From Nonomuraea fuscirosea (lineage in GTDB: Bacteria; Actinomycetota; Actinomycetes; Streptosporangiales; Streptosporangiaceae), in NCBI RefSeq assembly GCF_003001935.1, contig NZ_PVNG01000017.1, positions 1-64,000 of the forward strand: a stretch of DNA of 64,000 bases, written 5' to 3'. The notes beneath the pieces are model-generated. The model was given only the letters and a program-made list of their open reading frames with translations. It did not search any database and was not told where the DNA came from. This document shows, piece after piece, positions 1 to 8,534 of this stretch. The number at the start of each line of letters is the position of its first letter. Within the stretch, counting starts at the first letter, position 1. A program made the position numbers and the translations under genes.

Positions 1-77
1 CTGACTAGACAGATCTACACCCACCGGGCAAACAGTCCAAAGGACCGTGAGTGCAGAGCGGGCATACACTCATCAAC

Positions 78-114
78 CATGCCTAAACGCCCACTTAGTG
101 GGGATTTAGGCATG
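78..114. repeat. Long imperfect hairpin
   Basis: The ten bases CATGCCTAAA (78-87) pair exactly with TTTAGGCATG (105-114). Inside, CCCAC (90-94) pairs with GTGGG (98-102) around a TTA loop, with a 2x2 internal loop (CG/GA). There is no T-run after it on either strand, so it is a poor intrinsic terminator. It lies in AT-richer DNA at the edge of the IS-rich block and may be a structured element end. Its function is unknown. Confidence 0.6.
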
Positions 115-188
115 ATTGGTTTGCCTATGCCCTAGCTTGCGGTCGCAGGCTTTTAGGCTTTTTGTCCTATAGACACAGAATTGCGCAT

Positions 189-204
189 CCATCATCGATG
201 ATGG
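189..204. repeat. Perfect 16-bp palindrome
   Basis: CCATCATCGATGATGG is its own reverse complement. It sits between the hairpin and the IS5 transposase, so it could be an operator or a transposon sub-terminal site. No gene starts directly beside it. The 1-321 stretch holds no convincing gene. Confidence 0.55.
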
Positions 205-240
205 CAGCACCCGTTTATCTGCCAAATGACACCCGAATTC

Positions 241-1191
241 CGTTTGGTCTAGAAATGAGATAGACGCTCCGGGCCGATCGGGGGACACTACCGATCACCT
301 GTTTCGGGTAGAAGCTCCGCCATGAGCGAGCGGAAGCCGTATCCCAGTGACATATCCGACGCCCGCTGGGCCTTAATCGAACCCACCTTGACCGCCTGGC
401 GGCAGGCCAGACTCGACCGCCGGCCCACCGGTCAACCAGCCTCAGTCGAACTACGGGGCGTCTTCAACGCGATCCTGTATGTCAACCGCACGGGAATCGC
501 CTGGAAATATCTGCCACATGACTTCCCGTCGTACAACACCGTCTACGCCTGCTACGCAGCCTGGCGCGATGAGGGAATGTTCGCACAGCTCAACTACGAG
601 CTGACCGGCCTGGCCCGCGTCAAGGAAGGCCGCACGGCCGAACCGACCGCCTGCGTCATGGACACCCAGAGCGTGAAGACCTCCACCAACGTGCCCCTCA
701 CCAGCCAAGGAACCGACGCCGCAAAGAAGATCGTCGGCCGCAAGCGCGGCATCGTCACCGACACACTCGGCCTCATCCTCGCCGTGACCGTCGCCGCCGC
801 AGGCCTGTCCGACAACATCATCGGCAAAGCGCTACTCGATCAAACCAAAAGCGCCTACCCGACAATATCCAAAACCTGGGTCGACACCGGCTTCAAGAAC
901 GCCGTAATCGAACACGGCGCCACATCAGGCATCGACGTCGAAGTCGTCTCCAAAAAGCCGAAACCCGTGGCTTCCATGTCGTCAAACGCCGATGGGTCGT
1001 CGAACGCAGCCTGGGCTGGCTTATGCTGTATCGCCGTTTAACCCGCGATTATGAAACCCTACCCGCCAGCTCCCAAGCCATGATCCATGCCGCGTCAATC
1101 AATAACCTGACCAGGCGCATAACGGACGAAATCACCCCAACCTGGCGAGGTGCTTACTAGAACATAAGCCGCAATCTACTAAAACCAAACG
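241..1191 (+). mobile_element. IS5-family insertion sequence (ends approximate)
   Basis: The element carries the transposase at 322-1160. A short inverted match, CGTTTGGT at 241-248 against ACCAAACG at 1184-1191, is the only end signal I can see, and the GAGAGCG just outside the right copy resembles IS5-group termini. The ends are therefore approximate and no target duplication is visible. Its GC content is visibly lower than that of neighbouring actinobacterial genes, consistent with recent acquisition. Confidence 0.4.
322..1160 (+). CDS. IS5-family transposase read across a -1 frameshift
   Basis: This is a DDE transposase of the IS4/IS5 superfamily. The first frame (322-1041) gives the N-terminal DUF4096-like domain (start MSERKPYPSDISDARWALIE) and the catalytic motifs VMDTQSV and WVDTGF. 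The conserved C-terminal block with RRWVVERSLGWLMLYRR and the tail LTRDYETLPASSQ continues in the -1 frame and stops at 1158-1160. The switch lies near C-AAA-AAG at 951-957, where a -1 slip reads CAA-AAA-GCC. This can be a programmed frameshift, as some IS5-group elements use, or a one-base mutation. With the shift the protein is about 279 aa, a normal length. The ATG at 322 is chosen because it opens the conserved N-terminus. Confidence 0.7.
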
Positions 1192-1336
1192 CGCTCTCAG
1201 AGCAACCGGAAACCTGACCAGCCCCGGGGCCATTCCAAGCGCTCAAACACTCGCGATCATCGAGCTATCCCGGTGCCGGAACAAGAGCTGACCCGGAGCC
1301 GGATTCAAGCGCTGATAGTCACCCGTTCGATGTGTA

Positions 1337-2504
1337 CACAGGTTGAATTCGTAGAGTCATAGAGTCGTGACGGTTCGCCGTTGCTGGTGTACGACCGATG
1401 TATGCGGTACGGGCAACGAGGCGGGTACACGCCCGCAGAGCAGGAACGACGGGAGCGGCTGCGGTTACAGGCGGCCGGATGGTTCGAGGACGGGCATGGC
1501 ACCAGGCAGATCGCTCGTGAGCTGCGGGTTCACGAGCGGACGGTGGCCAGATGGCGCATGTCCTGGCGGGAGGGCGGCATCGAGGCGCTGCGCTCCAAGG
1601 GGCCGGTCTCACGCGAGAAGCTGACGCCGGCGCAGTGGGCACGGCTGGAGACCGAGCTGAAGCGGGGCCCGCTGGCGCACGGGTTCGGCGATGACCAGCG
1701 CTGGGCCCTGGGCCGGGTCAAGACGCTGATCGGCAAGCTGGTCCATATCGGCTACACCATCGAGGGCGTCGGCAAGCTGCTGCGACGGCACGGCTGGTCG
1801 GTGCAGGTCCCGGCGCGGCACGCGATGGAACGCGAAGAGCAGGCCATCGCCACCTGGGAGCAGGAGGTGTGGCCGGCCGTAAAGCCACCGCGGCGGACCT
1901 GGGCGCCTACATCTGCTTCGAGGATGAAGCGGGTCAAGGGCTGAGGCCGCCGAAAGGACGAACGTGGGCACCGCGCGGCGCCCGCCCGGTGGTAACAGTG
2001 CGCGGCAAGGGCAGCGGCCGGGTCAACATCGCCGGCGTGGTCTGCTACCGGCCCGGGCACCGCCCGCACCTGATGTACAAGCTGCTCATCTACCACGGGC
2101 GTAAGGACGAGCCCAAGAGCTTCACCTGGAGCGACTACCGCGACCTGATCGTCGCCGTCCACCAGCAGCTCGGCACGCCGCTCGTGTGGTGCTGGGACAA
2201 CTTGAGCGTGCACCTGGCCGCCGAACTGGCCCGCTTCACCGAGGCCAACGCCGACTGGTTACGCATCTACCGGCTCCCGGCCTACGCCCCCGAGCTGAAC
2301 CCGGCGGAAGGCATGGTCGCTGATGCGGCGCACCATGGCCAACTTCGTGCTCACCGACCTGACCGCACTCGTCCGGATCGTCAAACGCAAGCTCAAGAAG
2401 ATCCAGTACCGGCCCAGCTGATCAATGGCTGCCTGGCACAGACCGGACTCATCATCGAGGAGACCACCGTGACCACATGACCGGCTCTACGAATTCAACC
2501 TGTG
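1337..2504 (+). mobile_element. IS630-family element with perfect 20-bp terminal inverted repeats
   Basis: CACAGGTTGAATTCGTAGAG at 1337-1356 is repeated exactly, inverted, at 2485-2504. Both ends are flanked by the dinucleotide TA (1335-1336 and 2505-2506), which is the target duplicated by IS630/Tc1-type elements. This fixes the element at 1168 bp. The ends are intact although the transposase inside has three frame breaks. If the breaks are real, this copy is not autonomous but could be moved in trans. Confidence 0.9.
1402..2480 (+). pseudogene. IS630-family transposase, frameshifted
   Basis: The N-terminus (ATG 1402) has a helix-turn-helix of the IS630 type (GHGTRQIARELRVHERTVAR). Near 1880 the reading moves to the -1 frame, which carries the DDE catalytic core: FEDEAGQGL, then WCWDNLSVH, then LPAYAPELNPAEG. 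A second break follows NPAEG near 2310: the expected WSLMRRTMANFVLTD is in another frame. A third near 2410 restores the frame for QLINGCLAQTGLIIEE up to the stop at 2478-2480. Three shifts without strong slippery sites argue for decay rather than programmed frameshifting. A GTG at 1387 is an alternative start. Confidence 0.8.
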
Positions 2505-2707
2505 TAGCAGGGCGATTGCCCGCTGCGCCGCCCGCGAGTGACTGTGGCCAGGGGCGGCCGCCGCGGTGGGGACTGCCGATGAGCGCGGGTCGGTGAGCAT
2601 TTCGGCGATGCGGTAAGACGCGGCCAGCGGCGAGGTCATGAGTGGCTCCTGACTGGCTCTGGTCCGTAATCGGTGGTGGCGCTGGCTGATCCCTGCCAGG
2701 CTGTGCC

Positions 2708-3085
2708 GTGCTGAAGATCGACGATCTTTCGGATGTTGTGTTCGCGGGACTGTCTGCCCTGGTCATCGAGGGTGTAGAGGACGAGGGCAACTACATCCGG
2801 GTGATGGCCCGTACGCGCGATGAACCGATGCCGTGCCCGGCGTGTGGGATGCCGACCGGTCGAGTGCACAGCTACGACGGTCGGACGGTCAGGGATGTGC
2901 TGGTCGACGGGCGGCCGGTGATGGTGTCGCTACAGGTTCGGCGGCTGGTCTGCCCAGCGCGGGGATGTCCTCGGCAGACGTTCCGTGAGCAGGTTCCCGG
3001 GCTGCTTGAGCGCTACCAGCGTCGGACGAACAGGCTGACCGGCCAGCTAGGCGCGGTGGTGCAGGAGCAGGCCGGCCGGGCTGGA
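2708..3085 (+). pseudogene. ISL3-family transposase, 5' fragment
   Basis: The first ~126 residues match the N-terminus of ISL3 transposases: a zinc-ribbon (CPACGMPTGRVHSY, then CPARGC) followed by TFREQVPGLLERYQRRT. After residue ~126 (QEQAGRAG) homology ends at the junction with the antisense IS30 fragment, and the frame runs on only as nonsense. The start is GTG at 2708. The catalytic DDE domain is missing, so the gene is a truncated remnant. Confidence 0.7.
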
Positions 3086-3086
3086 C

Positions 3087-3346
3087 CGGCGGCATGCCGC
3101 CACCCTCACGGAACCACCGCGGTCCCAGCGGCATCGACACGCCGCACGCGACGGCGGTCGCCTCGCTCTGCAGCTCCTCGGCGATCAACCGCCAGAAACG
3201 CTGCCGCTCCTCCCGCCGATTGACCGGCGGCCGTCCCGGTGATTGAGGCGGCAGACGACCAGCCTGGAGCGCCGCGCGTGCTCTTCCCTGCGCCACAACA
3301 CCCCTCCTCGGGGATCAAGGTGTTGCGACGACCAGTTGAATCCGCC
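3087..3346 (-). pseudogene. IS30-family transposase, 5' fragment
   Basis: On the minus strand, GRPPVNRREERQRFWRLIAE followed by CGVSMPLGPRWFREGGGMPP is the N-terminal DNA-binding region typical of actinobacterial IS30 transposases. Homology stops abruptly at about 3087 against the ISL3 fragment, and upstream it abuts the IS3 orfB fragment. The integrase core is absent. This is a remnant caught between two other elements. Confidence 0.6.
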
Positions 3347-3954
3347 CTGCGCCCCATGATCGCTGTGAAACAGTGAGCCGGCCAGGCCGCCCCGGGCTGC
3401 CGCGGCCATCATCAGTGCGTCGGCGACCAGGTCGGTGCGCATGTGATCGGCGATCGACCAGCCCACCACCCGGTGGCTGAAACAGTCCAGCACGGTGGCC
3501 AGGTAGAGGAAGGTCCCGTCGCTGAGCGGCAGGTAAGTGATGTCGCCCATGTACTTGCGGCCCGGCTCGGCAGCGGTGAAGTCGCGGGAGAACAGGTCCA
3601 GCACCGGGGTGGCGGCCGCTCGGGGATGGTGGTGCGCACGCGCCAGCGCAGGCGGGTGCCGGCGATGGCGAAGGCCCGCATCACCCGCGCAACGCGTTTG
3701 GTGTTGATCACCATGCCCTGGCCGCGGAGTTCAGCGGTGACGCGCGGAGAGCCGTAAGTGCCGCCGAACTCGGCGTGTACCGCGCGGATCTGCGCCGCCA
3801 GGGCCATATCGGCGGCCTGGCGCGCAGCTCGGCGGCCGGCGGCCGCGCGCCACTTGTAGTAACTGGCCCGATTGAGACCGATCACCTGGCACAACCGCTT
3901 CGCTCCGAAGGTGTCCCGGTGGTCGTCAACGAACTGGAAGCGGTTCAGGATCCG
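3347..3954 (-). pseudogene. IS3-family transposase orfB, truncated and frameshifted
   Basis: The reading begins near 3954 (NRFQFVDDHRDTFGAKRLC) and shows the HTH_21 region (GLNRASYYKW, HAEFGGTYGSPRVTAELR). One frameshift near 3610 leads into the rve integrase core: KYMGDITYLPLSDG (first Asp), VLDCFSHRVVGW, and FHSDHGAQ (second Asp). It ends there at the IS30 junction, so the catalytic Glu and C-terminus are missing. No orfA is left upstream, where the ISAzo13 fragment begins. It is inactive. Confidence 0.75.
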
Positions 3955-3958
3955 TCAA

Positions 3959-5260
3959 CTAACTACTGCCCGGTTTGATGTTGGTTTCGTAGGCGGTGAT
4001 CTCGTTCTGGAGTGCCTCGATCGAGCGGGGTGGGTGGGTCCGGCGGCGGGGCTGGGCGAGGATTGCGGCGAGGTCGGGGGCCGCGAAGCCCAGCAGAGGC
4101 CTGGTCCGGTGGGCATGGGAGCTGAGGGTGTTGCGGTCTCGGCCGAGTAGCCGGGCTGCCAGGGTGAGCGTGACGGTGTTGCGGTGGTTCAGGGCAGCGG
4201 CCAGGACGCGATGTCGATGGTCGAGAAATCCGAAGCCGGGTTGTATCCGCGCCGGTTGATACCCTTGCGCTTCTCGCGTTCGGCTTCGGCCAGGGTCCTC
4301 CGCCAGGGCTCGAGTTCTGTCACGAGCCGGTCGAACTGGTCGCGGATTATGCCGGTCAGGGCAGGGTGGGTGAGCAGGTAGGTGGCCTCGGTCGGGATCG
4401 GGGGCGCCTTCGCTTGTTCGGGTTCGGCCAGTGGTGCTGTGCTGGGGTCATAGGAGGCGATGGTGTAGTTCCATTCGCCGTGGAAGTCGTCGCGCTGGAC
4501 GCGATGCAGGAGCACCTGGCGCTGCTCTTTGGTGAGCGTGCGCCCGGTGGGGTAGTTGTTGTCGTCCAGGACGGCGCTGACGGTCAGCCCGGTGCTGGTG
4601 CGGGTGGCCGAGATGCTCTGCAGCAGCACCTCGTAGCTTGTCAGGGGCCGTCCGCACAGGCTGTGGGTGATGCGGGAGAACAAGCGATGCTCGACCTTGT
4701 TCCACTTTGATGTCCCCGGCGGAAAGTGCAGCACGGTGACGGCCAGCCCGCTTTCGTCGGCGAAGGCGGCCAAGTCGTTCTTGAACAGGTGGGAGTCGGC
4801 GGAGTTCGCTCCTCCGGAATCGGCGGTGATCAGTAGTCGGGTCGCGTCGGGGTAGTGGCCTTGGCCTTGCTGGTTCCACCAGCGGCGGATGGACTCCCCC
4901 GCGAACGCCGCGGTGTTGCGGTCGGTGCCCACGTTCACCCATCCGACGTCTTGGCCCAGGTCATAGACGCCATACGGGATCGCGACCGGGGTATCAGCGA
5001 AGGTGAAGTCGTGATCGGGGGCCGTGATCGGCTTCCCCTGGGGCCGGTAGGTGCGGCCGGCTCGGGCGAAGTCACCGATCGGTTCCTTCTTCTTGGCGTC
5101 CACGCTCACCACCGGCGAACCGTCGGCGAGGAACTGTTCGACCGTGGTGTTGATGTGCTGGAACTGGGCGTCGCGGTCGGGGACCTGGCTGCCGGCGCGC
5201 CGCTTGGCCATCCCTGGAGACTGAACCCCGTCGCGCGCAGCAGATCGCCCACCACCGGAG
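3959..5260 (-). pseudogene. ISAzo13-family transposase, frameshifted
   Basis: The conserved ISAzo13 core is readable from ~5200 down: PDRDAQFQHINTTVEQFL, VVSVDAKKKEPIGDF, PYGVYDLGQDVGWVNVGTD, LLITADSGGANS, and FPPGTSKWNKVEHRLFS. A one-base break near 5210 separates it from the upstream GDLLRATGFSLQG. A second break near 4225 separates it from the C-terminal HTH-like tail (HRVLAAALNHRNTVTLTLAA) that runs to a TAG at 3959-3961. The N-terminus is lost at the junction with another DDE fragment at ~5260. Confidence 0.75.
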
Positions 5261-5460
5261 CGCTCGCAGGAGCCAGGAGTCCATGAACGCCCTGCCGTTG
5301 TCCAGATAGACCGCCTTCGGGACACCACGGCAGGCCCGCGCGGGGCGCAGCGCCGTGGCCAGGCGGACCACGTCCTCGGCGAAGCCGAACCGGGCGGCCA
5401 TCACCGCGCTGGAGTGGTCATCGAGGAACCAGAACAAGATGGCCCGGCGCCGCTCCGGGC
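5261..5460 (-). pseudogene. DDE integrase-core fragment of another transposase
   Basis: A short minus-strand piece (FWFLDDHSSAVMAARFGFAE, then GVPKAVYLDNGRAFMDSWLL) matches the rve/Mu-type integrase core used by several actinobacterial IS elements, with the two Asp regions LDDH and LDNG. It stops abruptly at about 5261, where ISAzo13 sequence begins. The element family cannot be fixed from so little sequence. Confidence 0.55.
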
Positions 5461-5581
5461 CGATCCGTGGCGATGGCATCGCCACGGCGGGTTGGCGCCG
5501 GACGCGCATACGACGCATGAGACGTCTCGGTCCACCTTTGAGCAGCCCTCCTGGATCCGACCGCCTGACGCTGTATATCAC

Positions 5582-5923
5582 TGGAGACTCGACGGCGACA
5601 GCGGCCGAAGATCGTGCAATCTGACGATCAGCTGGGTTGCCGGCGCATCTGGCCGCTGATCGCCGTTACCCCCGACTCCTTCAGCATCACCGCAAAGACA
5701 GGCGCCCCGGCAAAGGGGCTCCGCCCGAAGTCATCTCTCGATGCCGGATGGACCGGGCGTATTCCCGACGTATTCCACGCTGCTGCCGACGCGTGCAACG
5801 ATCACTCCGGTGAACCCCGGGACGCCGGGATCGCTCATGTCAGAAGCCTCCTGGAGGCCGTATTCCATCCTTTGGCCCCAGGCGCTTCGGCGGGCTGATC
5901 TTCGTGCGAGAGAAGGAAGAACG
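5582..5923. other. Non-coding stretch after the IS block
   Basis: I see no reading frame here with recognisable protein features on either strand. The last 20 bases hold the ribosome-binding site (GAGAGAAGGAAG) of the next gene. It probably contains its promoter, but no clear -35/-10 pair could be assigned. Confidence 0.4.
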
Positions 5924-6327
5924 ATGAACCCGCTCAAAACGGTCACCGTCGGCGTCGGTGTCGCGGTGGCGAGCGTCCTTCTCGCGCAGCCGGCCTTGGC
6001 GGCGAGTTTTCAACGGGATGTCGGAGACGGGATCGTCCGCTACGCCGACCCTGCCAACGAGTTGTGCGTCCGGGCCGATGACACCACAGGGACAGCGGGG
6101 TGGAGGTGACCCTGACTCGCCCGTGTCTGATCGGCAAGCTCATCGTCATAAGAGACAACAACATCCGGCACCCCGGCGCCACCTGCGCGGTGCTCCCCGC
6201 CTTCGGCAAGGTCACCTACCGGGCCGTCCACGAGAGCTACTGGAATCGCCTTGCGCGGGACGTTCACCTTCCAGACCTGACGCTCACGCAGGGCCCCCGC
6301 ACCATGCATTGCCGCTTTTTGTCGTAA
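5924..6327 (+). pseudogene. Small secreted protein, frameshifted
   Basis: The ATG at 5924 follows an AGAAGGAAGAACG ribosome-binding site and encodes a clear Sec signal peptide (MNPLKTVTVGVGVAVASVLL, cleavage after QPALA). The frame stops at 6107-6109 after only 61 aa. The -1 frame from about 6098 continues sensibly (VEVTLTRPCLIGKL, RDNNIRHPGATCAVLPAFGK) to a stop at 6325-6327. Together they would give a ~135-aa exported protein with a few cysteines. I read this as a single-base frameshift in a hypothetical secreted protein of unknown function; a sequencing error is also possible. Confidence 0.5.
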
Positions 6328-6429
6328 TCCGCCACGAGGCGATACCTCGCACATCTCCCACCGCCGGCCACGCGGAAGCGCTGAAGTGCACGTTCCACGG
6401 CCAACCGAAACATCTTTACTGGAGGACTG

Positions 6430-6677
6430 TTGAAGACACGCATGCTGGGAGCCGCGCTGGGAATCGCAGTATGGGGCGGGCTGCTGGTGGCAAGCCCGGC
6501 GCAGGCGTGAGTCGAGGAGGCCTCCGCCTACGTTGGCCTCCCCATGGCAACAATGGTGGCGGGTCCGTCCGGGGGACCGTCGACTTCGTCAAGCCGAAGA
6601 AGGTCGTCGTTCGGGGCTTCACGGTGCGCGACATCTGTCCCGGCCTGGACGCCTACCTCTGCACCCGCGAACCCTGA
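6430..6677 (+). pseudogene. Small secreted protein remnant with stop and frameshift
   Basis: A GGAGG at 6421-6425 precedes a TTG start and a textbook signal peptide (LKTRMLGAALGIAVWGGLLV, then ASPAQA), but a TGA follows at once. Beyond it, another frame contains GGGSVRGTVDFVKPKKVVVR and a cysteine-containing tail (DICPGLDAYLCTREP) ending at 6677. A stop plus a frame change means the gene is dead. It lies between two other small secreted proteins, so the three may be a decayed family cluster. The function is unknown. Confidence 0.45.
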
Positions 6678-6879
6678 GGCCGAGCCACGTCCACCACGGA
6701 ACCGGCGTGGCCACGAAAGGAAGCCAGGCCCGAGTGCCGGGGCATTTCGGCCAGATCTAGAGCGCTTTATCCGCCGCACGCTGCGAGAAACCCCCGCAAG
6801 CGCTGCACCATTTTCCGAACCACGCTGCGCATATGGGAGACGAGGCTAGAGTGGCCGAGTTCTCCAGGAAAGGATCACC

Positions 6880-7236
6880 ATGCTCGGCATTGTCCGGCGT
6901 TCTGCCCTTGCAGGCGCGCTCGCGATGAGCCTCGCCGTGGCCACCGTCGGCTTCGCACCTCCCTCGGCCGCGGCGACACCGCCGTACGGACTCCTCAAGC
7001 TGGTCTTCAGGTGTGCCCACGTGGGGAGCGTGTCGGTCAAGGTCGTGGGTCCGGGCGTCGCGGCCAGCGCGCGCGACGACAACGGCACGCACTACTTCCG
7101 GGGCCGGCCCGGCGCTTACCGGGTGAAGCGCCTCGCGAACGGACGCATCGCACCGAGATCCAGGCTCATCCAGATTCCGAAGTTCTCGACCCGCACCGTC
7201 AATGTCTGCTCCCTCAAGTGGCCCGGGCGCCCGTGA
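6880..7236 (+). CDS. Small secreted protein of unknown function
   Basis: This 118-aa protein starts at ATG 6880 behind an AGGAAAGG ribosome-binding site. Residues 1-32 form a Sec signal peptide with an A-rich end (PPSAAA). The mature part is about 86 aa, basic, predicted mostly beta, with two cysteines (FRCAH and NVCSL) that could form one disulfide. It is the only intact member of three tandem small secreted genes. I recognise no family and propose no function beyond export. Confidence 0.65.
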   Translation: MLGIVRRSALAGALAMSLAVATVGFAPPSAAATPPYGLLKLVFRCAHVGSVSVKVVGPGVAASARDDNGTHYFRGRPGAYRVKRLANGRIAPRSRLIQIPKFSTRTVNVCSLKWPGRP

Positions 7237-7499
7237 CCCTGGGCCGCCATTCTTGACCTCGCTCTCGCAAGGACCGTCTGCTCGGGCTGCCCCGCGCACC
7301 GGACCCGTCGATGCCAGCCGCGACGGGGTCGTGGGCGGGCGCGAGGTACAGCGACGGCACAGCGGCACCATGCGGTCACTTCGGGGGCGTCAACGGCAGG
7401 CCGGGATCGAGCGGCGTCGGCCGGAGGCCGTGGCCGCCTGAAGGCGGGCGGCCGGCTTTGCCGGCTGCCACGGCGGCGCCCGCGCGTCGTGCAGGCCGG

Positions 7500-8412
7500 T
7501 GGTCAGCAGCACCGCCGGGTACGGCACGCCTCCCTGAACCGCAAGTAGGCGTCGATGATCAGCAGGGCATGCAGGCGCGCCTCCGTGGTGACGCTGCCGA
7601 ACTCCGGCACGTTGATCGGTCCGCTCTCGCCGAACTCGTTCCGCGTGCCGTTCACCGTCGGCACCTGGATCGCCATGGCCGCCCACAGATCGGGCCGGCG
7701 CACCAGCGCGCCGCCGGTGGGGCGCCTGCTTACCGCTGAGGTCCGCGCCGATCTGGAGCGGATGCTGGTGGTGGCTGCGGGGCTGGGGATGACCCGGCTG
7801 GAGTGGCTGGTCAGCCCGGCCCGGGAACGCCTCGGCGACCTCGGTGAAGACCGCGATCGACAAACTGACCTGGTTGCGCGCGATCGACGCCCACCAGATG
7901 GATGTGTCGGTACCACCGAACGAGTCGACGCCATCAAGGGTCATCTTCGGCACGTCCCACGAGGCGCGGTAGACGACCTTGCCGTGGGCCGGGATATTTT
8001 GTGGTGCGGGCTGCACGGGGAGTTGGTTCCAGGGGCCCGGAGCCGTGGGGATGGGCAGCCACGCCACGCGGATCTTGACGTTGTTCGCCGGCCAATCGCC
8101 TCGGTTGTGCACGGTGATGTCAATGGTGTGATTTCGGCCTGCGGCTAGGACGTTCCTGCCTGCGGGGCCGGTCATGTTGATGTCCGGACTCTTCCAATCG
8201 CCGGCGCCGGGAGGCGGTTCGATGCGGAGTTGCGGTCGCTGCGCGGGGTCGTACTGAACTGTGACTTGAGTCGTGTTGTCAACCGGGGTTTTGTCGAGGA
8301 CCAGTCTGAAGTTGTGCCCACGAGGGGACATGACCGGACCCTTCCCCTTCCAGATAATCCGAGAAGGCGCGAGCGCATTCGTCCCAGAAGAAATCTCTTT
8401 GCAGCCTCAGCG
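7500..8412 (-). pseudogene. CARDB/adhesion-like protein remnant
   Basis: The minus strand reads a beta-rich protein starting in the middle of a domain (WKGKGPVMSPRGHNFRLVLD). It has a CARDB-like repeat (GRNHTIDITVHNRGDWPANN) up to about residue 170 (SIAVFTEVAEAF). A TGA lies just upstream of the readable N-terminus near 8414, so the start is lost. Between ~7720 and 7809 the sense is interrupted, and sensible sequence resumes in another frame (LWAAMAIQVPTVNGTRNEF, then TEARLHALLIIDAYLRFRE). The gene is truncated at its 5' end, interrupted and has no clear end. Its original role is unknown. Confidence 0.4.
7720..7809 (+). pseudogene. Possible Tn3-family transposase fragment
   Basis: A 30-codon plus-strand piece (GRLLTAEVRADLERMLVVAA, then RLEWL) resembles the segment of Tn3-family transposases of the form LLTPxxRxxLDxLL...TPLxWL. 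It sits exactly where the antisense CARDB-like gene loses its sense, so it may be an inserted scrap. The match is short and may be chance. Confidence 0.25.
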
Positions 8413-8534
8413 GTGACCACCTCGCTATGCCGGCTGTCACCGGCAATTGATCAGCTGTGTTGCTACTACGCCTCGAACGCGCCTCTGGACGGCGGGGCCG
8501 GGCCTCATGGCGCCGCCGCCGGTGACCACACGAC

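Noticed and set aside
78..114. Hairpin considered as an intrinsic terminator
   Set aside because: No T-run follows on either strand and no upstream gene end is visible.
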